DNA of 26,036 bases, from positions 1 to 26,036 of the forward strand of contig JAYEGJ010000131.1 in the NCBI GenBank assembly GCA_034658975.1, given 5' to 3'. Positions 15,133 to 22,373 of the stretch are shown here, one piece after another. Both the position numbers and the translations under genes were made by a program. This DNA comes from SZUA-217 sp034658975 (lineage in GTDB: Bacteria > Actinomycetota > Acidimicrobiia > Spongiisociales > ZC4RG35). The notes under the pieces are model-generated. The model had not been told where the DNA came from, made no database searches, and was given only the letters and a program-made list of their open reading frames with translations. Within the stretch, counting starts at the first letter, position 1, and each line of letters begins with the position of its first letter.

Positions 15133-16570
15133 GAGCGAAGTGAGAGCTGACGGCCACCCCGCGAACCCGTTGCACCACCCTTCGGGCGACATGGTCGTAA
15201 ATGATCTGGAGTCTGGCCAGAAGGTCGCTCCGAACATCATCAAGCACCCGATCTCGCTCGATCCCGAAAAGGACGGAGGCGGCGACCCGGTCGCCACCCC
15301 CCAACCCCGACGCCAAGAGAGTCTGGACCGCCAGGTTGCGATCGCGCCCCATGACGGGCCGAGCCGTCTTCTCGATACAACCCATCCACTCGTCGAACAC
15401 GACCTCGAAGAGATCGGCGACGTCACGCGACAGGTCGCCGAGCGTCCCGTCGATCATCTCCATCACATCGATCTCGACGAGCGTCTCCCTGATGTCGATC
15501 ATCGTCGCTGCGCCCAAGGCGTTTCGAACCCCGTCGGTGAATCCCTCGAGAGCGTCATCGGTCACCCGATGCCTCCTCAGCCAGCGGCGACGACCCCAGC
15601 GAGATCGGGGTTCCGGGCCATCGATGGTGACCTCACCGACGGCACGAGCGAGGTCGAGGCCAGCGCCCCGATCGGAAAAACTCTCCACCACGCGAGCCTC
15701 GGTGCTTGCCAGCCAGCGTCGATCGCCATCCACGAGCCCGGCAAACTCCCTGACCTCGGCAACGGTCGTTTCCAACACCCGGTTGAACACATCTCGCTGA
15801 TCGCTCTGCCTGTCTTCCACGATGCCAACGAGCCTGCGTCGAAGGTCGTTGACCGCAACAGCGGGAATCGCTTGTTCACCCCGGGCAAGATGATGTTCGG
15901 GAACGCGAACCAGATCATCTGTGATCCCGGCCTTGCCAAGACGCCGCTTGAAGTCGACCACAGCTCCTGAGGACTCGGCGGTGACCCGGTTGAGCACATT
16001 GATGACCGGTGCGCCCCTGGAGATCGCCCTCCGCAAGACCTCCCATGGAACCAGGTCGGCATATCGAAGAGCAGACGTGACGAACACGACCACGTCGGCA
16101 GTGTCGATGAGCGTCTCGGCAACGCGTCGATGGTCCTCGGAAGTCGAGTCGATGTCCGGAGTGTCGATGAACGCCATCTGGCGGAGGATGGGAGCCGAGC
16201 CCTCGACCACATGACAGTCGAGACCGCCCAGCGACTCATAACGGGCCTGCCACGTCCCATTGCTCAGAATCACCGGGCTCGATGTGGTCGGCCTCAGGGG
16301 GCCGGTCCTGGTGACGTCCAACCCGGAGACAGAGTTGATGAGCGTCGATTTCCCGGACCCGGTTGGACCGGCGAATACAACGGAGAGAGGTCGATCCGGC
16401 TCGGTGAGCCGGGGAATGAGATAGGACCGGAGCGTGCGGATCAGACGCTCGCGCACAGGCTCGGTGTCCCGGTCCCTCAAGACAGCCGTTTGTAAGTCGA
16501 GCCTTTCGAGGGTTGAAGCCAACCGCTCGAGATCATCGACCAAGCCGTCGGGATTCCTGACAGCGACCAC
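15125..16570 (-). CDS. Dynamin/Era-like P-loop GTPase (first of a pair)
   Basis: A 481-residue GTPase. G1 is GPTGSGKST (68-76), the G2-like segment is LRPTTS (92-97), and G3 is DTPDID (136-141). G4 is NRVT (194-197), not N/TKxD, so guanine recognition may be weakened. A long, charged, helical C-terminal region (about 250-481) could form a stalk; a basic patch SRWGRRRWLRRHR near 334-346 might bind membrane. The GTG at 16570 is the only good start near the N-terminus. It overlaps its partner by 8 bp and lies 36 bp after hpaD on the same strand. No convincing own promoter was found, so it may depend on read-through from hpaD or on a weak CAGACT-type box. Confidence 0.78.
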   Translation of the reverse strand: MVAVRNPDGLVDDLERLASTLERLDLQTAVLRDRDTEPVRERLIRTLRSYLIPRLTEPDRPLSVVFAGPTGSGKSTLINSVSGLDVTRTGPLRPTTSSPVILSNGTWQARYESLGGLDCHVVEGSAPILRQMAFIDTPDIDSTSEDHRRVAETLIDTADVVVFVTSALRYADLVPWEVLRRAISRGAPVINVLNRVTAESSGAVVDFKRRLGKAGITDDLVRVPEHHLARGEQAIPAVAVNDLRRRLVGIVEDRQSDQRDVFNRVLETTVAEVREFAGLVDGDRRWLASTEARVVESFSDRGAGLDLARAVGEVTIDGPEPRSRWGRRRWLRRHRVTDDALEGFTDGVRNALGAATMIDIRETLVEIDVMEMIDGTLGDLSRDVADLFEVVFDEWMGCIEKTARPVMGRDRNLAVQTLLASGLGGGDRVAASVLFGIERDRVLDDVRSDLLARLQIIYDHVARRVVQRVRGVAVSSHFAHA

Positions 16571-16606
16571 ACCGAAAGTCTGGCACCGTCACCCCCGGTT
16601 TGTCGG

Positions 16607-17482
16607 TTATGCGGTCCAGCCTCCGTCAGGCTTCGAGAACCAGACGTGCACCTGGCCGGTTCCGGTCGCATTCTCGTAGTCGGAGAACAGCTCGCCCGGA
16701 GCAGTGCAGTCGGCGCCGCCGATGGCGCCGAGCATCATCAAGAAGTGCCCGAAGCCGCCTTCCGGGTTGTACTGGAAATAGTCGTCCATCGATTCAACGA
16801 TCCGTCGATGGTCACCCTGGCGCATCCAGTCGAGCCGCATCTCGTCGGCGGCACGGGCCTCGGGCGTGAAGATGTGAACGGGATCCGAAGCTTCGTGCTT
16901 CGCTATCTGGGAGAGCGGCCAGAACGTGTGGCTCATCCCGCCTGAAGCAAGGACGACGACGCGTCGGTCGAGCCGGGCGGCGGCCTCTCCGATCGCCTCG
17001 CCCATCGTCAGGAAGTCGTCGGGCTCGCCGGTCTGGACCACAGAGACCGACACGACCTTCTCATCCTTTTGCAGGTAGTGGACCAGGTTGATCGTGGCGT
17101 AATAGACCGGCAGGTAGTCGTCTTCGGAGGCATGAGTCGGGGTTCCCAGCTCGTGACCGAGCGATGCTGCCGTCTTGCCCAGTTCGGGATCACCTTCGTA
17201 GTCGTAGGGAATGGCGACCATCCCTCTCGGCAGTTCCGACGAGGTCATCCGCCCCTGTCGGTGGGCGTGCGCCGATATGACGTGCTCAACGGTGGTGAAC
17301 CAATGTGAGTCGACGATCACGAGGGTGTCGGCGTCGAGCGGGCCCAGGATCTCCTCACGGAGTCGGATCATCCCGGGAACGAGGCTGATCTCTTTGCCTT
17401 CGTTCAGTTCGCGTCGCGTTGGCTCGTCAAACATGATGGTTGGGGCGTGGCTGATGAGCCCAGCGCCGACAATCTCACCCAT
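16607..17482 (-). CDS. hpaD: Homoprotocatechuate (3,4-dihydroxyphenylacetate) 2,3-dioxygenase
   Basis: A 291-residue class III (LigB-type) extradiol dioxygenase that opens the ring of 3,4-dihydroxyphenylacetate to 5-carboxymethyl-2-hydroxymuconate semialdehyde. The metal ligands expected for the family are in place: His12 (LISHAPT), His60 (VDSHWFTT) and Glu241 (NPEGGFGH). Also conserved are the SSELPRGM block, YEGDPELG, the LASGGMSH segment (His185) and the C-terminal GTGQVHVWF. The overall pattern matches HpaD closely, and the adjacent MarR and hpaE genes support it. The ATG at 17482 has GGAG 7 nt upstream and is 30 bp after the MarR gene. A TAGGAT box across the MarR stop could give additional transcription. 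Confidence 0.88.
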   Translation of the reverse strand: MGEIVGAGLISHAPTIMFDEPTRRELNEGKEISLVPGMIRLREEILGPLDADTLVIVDSHWFTTVEHVISAHAHRQGRMTSSELPRGMVAIPYDYEGDPELGKTAASLGHELGTPTHASEDDYLPVYYATINLVHYLQKDEKVVSVSVVQTGEPDDFLTMGEAIGEAAARLDRRVVVLASGGMSHTFWPLSQIAKHEASDPVHIFTPEARAADEMRLDWMRQGDHRRIVESMDDYFQYNPEGGFGHFLMMLGAIGGADCTAPGELFSDYENATGTGQVHVWFSKPDGGWTA

Positions 17483-17489
17483 TACTCAG

Positions 17490-17493
17490 CTCC
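17490..17493 (-). promoter_or_regulatory. Shine-Dalgarno site of hpaD
   Basis: GGAG on the minus strand, 7 nt before the hpaD ATG. This is a conventional leadered start, in contrast to the many leaderless-looking genes in the window. Confidence 0.55.
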
Positions 17494-17509
17494 TGTGGTC
17501 GAACGAACA

Positions 17510-17515
17510 ATCCTA
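17510..17515 (-). promoter_or_regulatory. Possible internal -10 box before hpaD
   Basis: TAGGAT on the minus strand overlaps the MarR-gene stop codon and would give a leader of about 20 nt carrying the GGAG site. Confidence 0.3.
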
Positions 17516-18058
17516 CCGATCGGCATCGTCGCCCGCCATGAGCTCGGATTCGTCGGCGGTGGCGGTCACGATCCTCAACAACCGCGCCAACTCACGTCGC
17601 TCGCTCTCATCGAGCCGCTCGACGAAACGCGCCTCGTTCTGGTTGAAGTCGGGAAACACCGACTCGATCTTGTCGACACCGGCCGCATCCAGCCGAACGA
17701 TGACCCGTCTGCCGTCTTCGGGATGCCGCGCACGACTCACCAGGCCGGCCTTCTCCAACGTCTGAAGCATGCCCGAGAGGGTCCCTTTGGCCAGCCCACA
17801 GTCGTCGGCGAGTTGCCCTGTCTCACGATCTCCCCACACCCAGAGCACGAAGAGGATGGTGAAGCCGCCCCAGCTCAGCCTGGCACCGGCGAGCACATCC
17901 CTCTCCATCCGATTCCGGACCGCGTTGGCGGCCCGGTAGATGTTGGATACCGCCAGCAATGCCTCGAAGTCGAAGGGCCGTCCGTCGAGACGGGCGCGGA
18001 TGTCCCGTTCGGCGTCGAGCACCACTTCGGGGTCATAGTCATTGAGCGGGCGGACCAT
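17513..18058 (-). CDS. MarR-family transcriptional regulator, HpaR-like by position
   Basis: A 181-residue MarR-type winged helix protein. The dimerising helices are at about 30-60. The helix-turn-helix lies at about 80-103 (GQLADDCGLAKGTLSGMLQTLE), with a wing at about 107-122 containing the diagnostic RHPEDGRRVIVRL. MarR proteins usually repress nearby genes until an aromatic ligand binds. It lies between hpaD and the divergent hpaE, the position expected for a repressor like HpaR of homoprotocatechuate operons. The ATG at 18058 has AAGGAG close upstream and gives the best family length; a longer open frame extends across the promoter region and is unlikely. Ligand not determined. Confidence 0.85.
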   Translation of the reverse strand: MVRPLNDYDPEVVLDAERDIRARLDGRPFDFEALLAVSNIYRAANAVRNRMERDVLAGARLSWGGFTILFVLWVWGDRETGQLADDCGLAKGTLSGMLQTLEKAGLVSRARHPEDGRRVIVRLDAAGVDKIESVFPDFNQNEARFVERLDESERRELARLLRIVTATADESELMAGDDADR

Positions 18059-18084
18059 CGTCTCCTTCAACTGCGTGGTGAGCA

Positions 18085-18094
18085 AGCTTATCCT
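18085..18094. promoter_or_regulatory. Overlapping divergent -10 boxes of marR and hpaE
   Basis: TAAGCT on the minus strand (18085-18090) and TATCCT on the plus strand (18089-18094) share two bases, so polymerases at the two promoters would compete. An imperfect inverted repeat (CGGTAACTAACG, 18096-18107) lies beside the hpaE box and could be the MarR operator. Both genes have Shine-Dalgarno sequences (AAGGAG before marR, GGAG before hpaE). Confidence 0.35.
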
Positions 18095-18121
18095 TCGGTA
18101 ACTAACGATCTTTGGAGTCAG

Positions 18122-19585
18122 ATGCCATCCCCCAGAACAGAAGTCTCCGACGTCGCCATCTCCCCCGACCATTACATCGGCGGCAAGAGAGTCTCATCGG
18201 ACAACAGATTCGAGGTTCGCTCCCCCCTGGATTGGGAGTGGAAGCTCGCCGATGTCGCTCGCGGGGACGCCCTTACCGCCGACCTGGCTGTGTCGGCTGC
18301 CGTGGACGGATTCGGGGTGTGGGGAAGGTTGACAGCGGAAGAACGGGCCGAGTACCTCCATCGACTCGCCGACCTGATCGATCGCAACATCGCCGAACTC
18401 TCGATCGTTGAGTGCGCCGACATGGCGATGCTCCTCGAGAGCCTCGAGGCCCGCGTCATCCACCGCGGCGCCGAGAACTTCCGAAACTACGCAGACCTGG
18501 CCGCCGAATACGTGGGACGGTCCTGGACCTCGAAGGGCACCGACAACCAGGTGCAAAGGATGCCGGCCGGTCCGGCCGTGATCATCACCCCCTGGAATGC
18601 CCCGTGGCTCCTCTCGACCTGGAAGATCGCCCCGGCCCTGGCCGCCGGTAACCCCGTGATCCTCAAACCCGCCGAATGGGCTCCCTTATCGGCGTCGATC
18701 CTGGCCGACCTCGCCGATGAGGCCGGGTTCCCGCCGGGCGCGATCAACGTGGTGCAGGGCATTGGAGAAGAAGTCGGTGCTGCCCTCGTCGGAGACCGCC
18801 GTGTCAGCAGGATCTCCTTCACCGGGTCTCCGGAGACCGCCCGCCACATCGGTGTCGCCGCCGCCCAGAACATCGTCCCGTTCACCGCCGAACTGGGCGG
18901 CAAGGGACCGTTGTTGGTCTTCGCCGACTCCGACCTCGACGCCGCCGCAAAGAAGGCTTCCGGTCAGTTCGATGATTCGGGACAGGTCTGCCTCGCCGGC
19001 ACGCGCCTCCTGGTCGAGAAATCGGTCTCTGAAGAATTCCTCGAGATCTTCAACACGTACACCGACCGTCACGTGATGGGCGACAGCCGTCATCCCGCCA
19101 CCACCATTTCCCCGATGATCCACCCTGAGCATCTGCGAAGCGTCGAGGGGTTCGTCGAGAGGGCCCGTGAAGCCGGTGACACGATCTTGCGCGGTGGCGA
19201 GCGCTGGCGTGAGGAAGGGCTCTGGTACGAGCCCACGCTGATCGCTCCTGCTTCCAACCACTCCGAGGTGGTGCAACGTGAGGTATTCGGGCCCGTCCTC
19301 ACGTTTCAGACGTTTGCCGACGAGGCGGAGGCCATCGAACTGGCGAACTCAACCCAGTACGGCTTGTCGGGCATCGTCTACACCGGGTCGGAGGAACGTG
19401 CCCATCGGGTTGGCTCTTCGATCCGCGCCGGAACGGTTTGGGTGAACACGTTCCTCGTCCGGGACCTGACCGCTCCTTTTGGAGGGTGCGGCATCTCAGG
19501 AATCGGCCGGGAGGGCGGCGACTATGCCCTCGACTTCCACTCGGACCTCAAGACCCTTCAGATCAGCGAAGGCAGCGTCTGCTAG
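18122..19585 (+). CDS. hpaE: 5-carboxymethyl-2-hydroxymuconate semialdehyde dehydrogenase-like ALDH
   Basis: A 487-residue NAD-type aldehyde dehydrogenase. The catalytic set is complete: Asn159 (TPWNAPW), Lys182 (LKPAEW), Glu257 (TAELGGKGP) and Cys290 (DSGQVCLAG). The FTGSPETA nucleotide-binding segment and the C-terminal PFGGCGISGIGREGG are also present. In the HPA pathway this enzyme oxidises the HpaD product to the dicarboxylic acid. The assignment rests on the hpaD/MarR context; ALDH sequence alone would not fix the substrate. The ATG at 18122 has GGAG 4 nt upstream. Its last 221 bp (19365-19585) have a 96% identical partial copy at 20891-21111. The remaining HPA-pathway genes (hpaF, G, H, I) are not in the window. 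Confidence 0.82.
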   Translation: MPSPRTEVSDVAISPDHYIGGKRVSSDNRFEVRSPLDWEWKLADVARGDALTADLAVSAAVDGFGVWGRLTAEERAEYLHRLADLIDRNIAELSIVECADMAMLLESLEARVIHRGAENFRNYADLAAEYVGRSWTSKGTDNQVQRMPAGPAVIITPWNAPWLLSTWKIAPALAAGNPVILKPAEWAPLSASILADLADEAGFPPGAINVVQGIGEEVGAALVGDRRVSRISFTGSPETARHIGVAAAQNIVPFTAELGGKGPLLVFADSDLDAAAKKASGQFDDSGQVCLAGTRLLVEKSVSEEFLEIFNTYTDRHVMGDSRHPATTISPMIHPEHLRSVEGFVERAREAGDTILRGGERWREEGLWYEPTLIAPASNHSEVVQREVFGPVLTFQTFADEAEAIELANSTQYGLSGIVYTGSEERAHRVGSSIRAGTVWVNTFLVRDLTAPFGGCGISGIGREGGDYALDFHSDLKTLQISEGSVC

Positions 19586-19653
19586 TTCGCCTGGTGTTGG
19601 ATTCCCCGCCATCTGGTTAGCGTCGCGTACCGAAAGGCGCCAGCCACAGCACC

Positions 19654-20601
19654 ATGAGAGTCACCGAACACCTCGAAAACGCCACCGATCCGTTGATCAG
19701 CTTCGAGATCCTCCCGCCCAAACGCGGTGGCGACCTGACGAGCCTGATGCAACTCATCGATGATCTGGCGGCTCATCGCCCGCCGTTTATCGACATAACG
19801 AGCCACGCCGCAGAAATGGTCCACGAAGAGACCGCCACGGGACTGGAGCGCCGGATCAAGCGCAAGCGGCCCGGCACGCTGGGAGTGTGCGCCCTCATCC
19901 AGCACAAGTACGGCGTCGACGCGGTGCCTCACGTGGTGTGTGAGGGGTTCAACCGCGAAGAGACTGAAGACTTCCTCATCGAACTGCATTACCTGGGCAT
20001 CGACAATGTGCTCGCGATACGCGGGGACTCCACCGGTTTCGAAAAGAAGCTGGAGTTCGGTCGGAGCCGCAACCAGCACGCTACCGATTTGATCGACCAG
20101 ATCGCCAAGCTGAACAAGGGGATCTTCCTCGAAGAGCTGCTCGACTCGTCCCCCACCGACTTTGCCATCGGCGCCGCCGGCTACCCCGAAAAGCACTTCG
20201 AGTCTCCCAACCTCGAAACCGACGTGCGATGGGTCAAGAGCAAGGTGGAAGCCGGAGCCGGGTACATCGTCACCCAGATGTTCTTCGACAATCAACACTT
20301 CTACTCATTCGTGGAGGAGTGCCGCCGTCAGGGGATCACCGTTCCGATAATCCCCGGTCTGAAGCTGATCACCAGCAAGGCCCAGCTCGCCACGATCCCA
20401 CGCACCTTCCATTGCGATGTGCCGCAGCCGTTGGTCGACGAGATACAAGCCGTCAAACCCGAACGCGTCCGGGACGTCGGGGTGGCATGGGCGTTGGACC
20501 AGACTCGCGATCTGTTGCGCAACGGGATCCCTTCCGTCCACTTCTACGTGATGGGAAACTCACAAGGCGTCAATCAGCTCCTGGGTCAACTCGACCTCTG
20601 A
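19654..20601 (+). CDS. metF: Methylenetetrahydrofolate reductase
   Basis: A 315-residue FAD-dependent TIM-barrel enzyme that reduces 5,10-methylene-THF to 5-methyl-THF for methionine synthesis. Landmarks are ISFEILPPKRGGD (catalytic-type Glu18), the DITSHAA strand, VLAIRGDS (flavin-binding region), AAGYPEKH, and AGYIVTQMFFDN. The length is typical of bacterial MetF. The ATG at 19654 lies 68 bp after hpaE. A TAGCGT box at 19618-19623 would give a leader of roughly 25 nt, but no well-spaced Shine-Dalgarno sequence is visible. It has no pathway link to the hpa genes. Its 3' end is next to the gene-tail mosaic. Confidence 0.92.
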   Translation: MRVTEHLENATDPLISFEILPPKRGGDLTSLMQLIDDLAAHRPPFIDITSHAAEMVHEETATGLERRIKRKRPGTLGVCALIQHKYGVDAVPHVVCEGFNREETEDFLIELHYLGIDNVLAIRGDSTGFEKKLEFGRSRNQHATDLIDQIAKLNKGIFLEELLDSSPTDFAIGAAGYPEKHFESPNLETDVRWVKSKVEAGAGYIVTQMFFDNQHFYSFVEECRRQGITVPIIPGLKLITSKAQLATIPRTFHCDVPQPLVDEIQAVKPERVRDVGVAWALDQTRDLLRNGIPSVHFYVMGNSQGVNQLLGQLDL

Positions 20602-20618
20602 CAGACACAAGTAGCCAA

Positions 20619-20840
20619 CTACCTGCGGAGCGTGGTCCCGCCCTTCCAGGACACGCCCACGCGGTGATAGAACCCGCCGATGACCTCATTGGGAGCAAGC
20701 AGCGACAGTTCCTCGCTCGGCGAGGGGAATAGCTCGATCTCGGCGGAACCCGCCCAGATGTCGGCGACCTCGCCGTCATAGCCGCTCATTGTCACCAGCT
20801 CGTCCATCGAGTTCGACCCGTCCGACTCGATCGATGGCCA
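20619..20840 (-). pseudogene. 3' fragment of a second acetoacetate-decarboxylase-like gene
   Basis: Read on the minus strand, this encodes the last 70 or so residues of an ADC-like protein (from PSIESDG to GGTTL), then LRR and stop. It matches the intact gene at 22370-23158 in 60 of 70 residues without a gap, including MDELVTMSGYDG and GGFYHRVGVSWKGG. The N-terminal two thirds, including the Schiff-base lysine region, is missing. Upstream sequence switches at a shared CTGGCC to an atpG tail. The frame stays open to 20900, so a 93-residue chimeric peptide is possible, but function is unlikely. The divergence shows it came from a paralogue or relative, not from recent copying of the intact gene. 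Confidence 0.85.
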
Positions 20841-20898
20841 GGGCCTCGGCGCCACCAACGATCTCGGTGATCGCCGTGGTGATCTCGGCCTGTCGGGC
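20836..20898 (-). pseudogene. Fragment of atpG (ATP synthase gamma chain C-terminus)
   Basis: In the minus-strand frame beginning at 20898 the 21 codons read RQAEITTAITEIVGGAEAL with flanking Ala residues. This is the near-invariant C-terminal helix of F1-ATPase gamma subunits (R-Q-x-x-I-T-x-E-I-x-E-I-V-G-G-A-x-A-L). No stop codon follows where the gamma chain would end; the sequence changes to the ADC-like tail. The rest of atpG is absent. The call rests on recognising a short, strongly conserved motif. Confidence 0.7.
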
Positions 20899-21111
20899 AT
20901 CGTCTACACCGGGTCGGAGGAGCGCGCCCATCGGGTTGGCTCTTCGATCCGCGCCGGAACGGTTTGGGTGAACACGTTCCTCGTCCGGGACCTGACCGCT
21001 CCTTCTAGAGGGTGCGGCATCTCAGGAATCGGTCGGGAGGGCGGCGACTATGCCCTCGACTTCCACTCGGACCTCAAGACGCTTCAGGTCAGCGAGGGCA
21101 GCGTCTGCTAG
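20891..21111 (+). pseudogene. 3' fragment of an hpaE-like aldehyde dehydrogenase gene
   Basis: The segment aligns without gaps to 19365-19585, the last 221 bp of hpaE including its stop codon, with 8 mismatches (about 96%). It covers residues 415-487. Five or so changes are silent or mild, but the conserved PFGG of the ALDH C-terminus has become PSRG, which suggests relaxed selection. There is no start codon or catalytic half. The copy ends at the TAG (21109-21111), and there it overlaps the stop codon of the convergent antiporter gene. Confidence 0.92.
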
Positions 21112-22373
21112 GTCCGGGTTTCCCATCCGCGTGGCGTGGGGAACTCGAGGGACTCCCCCATCTCGGGTATGTCTTCGTCTTCCATCCTGGCGCAAACACG
21201 GGCCAGAGCATTCGAAGCCGGAACCGCCGACACTCCATGCAGGACGATGGACAACACCAGGGCAGCCGTGATCGTCTCGGTGACCAGCAAAGGCACTTCG
21301 GGTAGCTCCTCGATCGCCAGCAGGTAGAAGACGATGGTGGCCAGACCCCGCGGCCCGAACCAGCCCAGGAACCCCACCGTTGCCGGCATCAATCTCTCCC
21401 CGATCAGCGAGATCCAGATGGCCATTGGACGCACCAGCACCAGGGCAACCACTGCCATGAGCACGGCATCCCACGAGACACCGTCCGAGACGAGCTTCGC
21501 CACCGGGCCGGCACCGACGAACAGAAACGCCAGCGTCACCATGATGTGGCCCTCAGCCTCAGCGAAGTCATAGAGATACTCGGGCCGGTCTTTGATGCGA
21601 TGGCTCATCAGACCGCCCGCGATGAAAACTGCCACGAATCCGGACCCTCCCAGTAGCTGAACGGCCGCGAACCCGGCCAAGGCGAGGGAGAGTGCGGCGA
21701 TCTTCTGATGGAGAGGGTCCATCCAGCCCCGCTCCGTCGCTCTTCGAATGATCCATGCGCCCAGGAAGCCCAATGCCGTCCCGCCAACGATCCCGATCCC
21801 AAGCTGTTGGACGACCAAGACCACTGCACCACCTGTCGGGACGATCCCCTCCTCGGCCTCGAGAAAACCGGTCGCAATCAGCAGGGCCGGAACAGCGAGA
21901 CCGTCGTTGAGACCGGCCTCGATGTTCAGGGTCTGCCGAATCCGGGAAGGCACCGATTCGTTCTCGAGAACCGGCTCGGCGAGTGCGGCGTCGGTAGGTG
22001 CCAGCACCACTCCCAGAAGGAACGCGAACCCGAGAGGTAGTCCGAGCAACCAGGCGGCGGCAGCCGTGCCGAAGACGATCGCCAAAGGGAGCCCCAGCCC
22101 CAGCATGCGGGTAGGCCAGGCATACGTTCCCTTCAGTCTTCGTACGCTGACCCGGGAAGCGTCACTGAACAGGATCAACGCCAGGGTGAGCTCCAACAAG
22201 GTGAGGTATGCCGGCTGTGTCAGATCGACGGGCCCGATGACGAAATGCCCGAGAACCCAGCCGAACGCCACCGCCACCATCGGCTCGGTCAACCACAGGC
22301 GCTCGAGACGTCCGCTCAGAACTGTGATGACGAGTATCGCTCCGGCCCCAACCAGGACTACGGCCTCGGTCAC
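21108..22373 (-). CDS. CPA1-family cation/proton antiporter
   Basis: A 421-residue Na+(K+)/H+ antiporter-like membrane protein with about twelve to thirteen helices. Family landmarks are ELTLALILFSDASRVS, LGVVLAPTDAALAEPVL (the PTD ion-site motif), the IEAGLNDGLAVP block with the ion-binding Asn-Asp pair, and GWFGPRGLATIVF near the end. A short acidic tail (RMEDEDIPEMGESLE) is cytoplasmic. The GTG start overlaps the stop of the ADC-like gene (GTGA), so it is the third gene of a coupled operon after the GS-like and ADC-like genes. Its TAG stop (21108-21110) lies within the end of the hpaE-like fragment, so its last residues may have been reset by that rearrangement. Confidence 0.9.
   Translation of the reverse strand: MTEAVVLVGAGAILVITVLSGRLERLWLTEPMVAVAFGWVLGHFVIGPVDLTQPAYLTLLELTLALILFSDASRVSVRRLKGTYAWPTRMLGLGLPLAIVFGTAAAAWLLGLPLGFAFLLGVVLAPTDAALAEPVLENESVPSRIRQTLNIEAGLNDGLAVPALLIATGFLEAEEGIVPTGGAVVLVVQQLGIGIVGGTALGFLGAWIIRRATERGWMDPLHQKIAALSLALAGFAAVQLLGGSGFVAVFIAGGLMSHRIKDRPEYLYDFAEAEGHIMVTLAFLFVGAGPVAKLVSDGVSWDAVLMAVVALVLVRPMAIWISLIGERLMPATVGFLGWFGPRGLATIVFYLLAIEELPEVPLLVTETITAALVLSIVLHGVSAVPASNALARVCARMEDEDIPEMGESLEFPTPRGWETRT

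Larger units (their letters stand above)
20602..21107. other. Intergenic mosaic of gene tails between metF and antiporter gene
   Basis: This 506-bp stretch holds no intact gene. From left to right it contains 17 unassigned bases, an ADC-like 3' fragment (minus), an atpG 3' fragment (minus) and an hpaE-like 3' fragment (plus). No transposase, terminal inverted repeats or tRNA were seen. The junctions fall in short sequences common to both partners. Confidence 0.8.

Noticed and set aside
17447..18121. Upstream extension of hpaE across the MarR gene
   Set aside because: It is antisense to a clear MarR protein and adds over 200 residues not found in ALDHs.
20602..21107. Insertion sequence as cause of the gene-tail mosaic
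   Set aside because: No transposase frame, terminal inverted repeats or target-site duplication could be seen.
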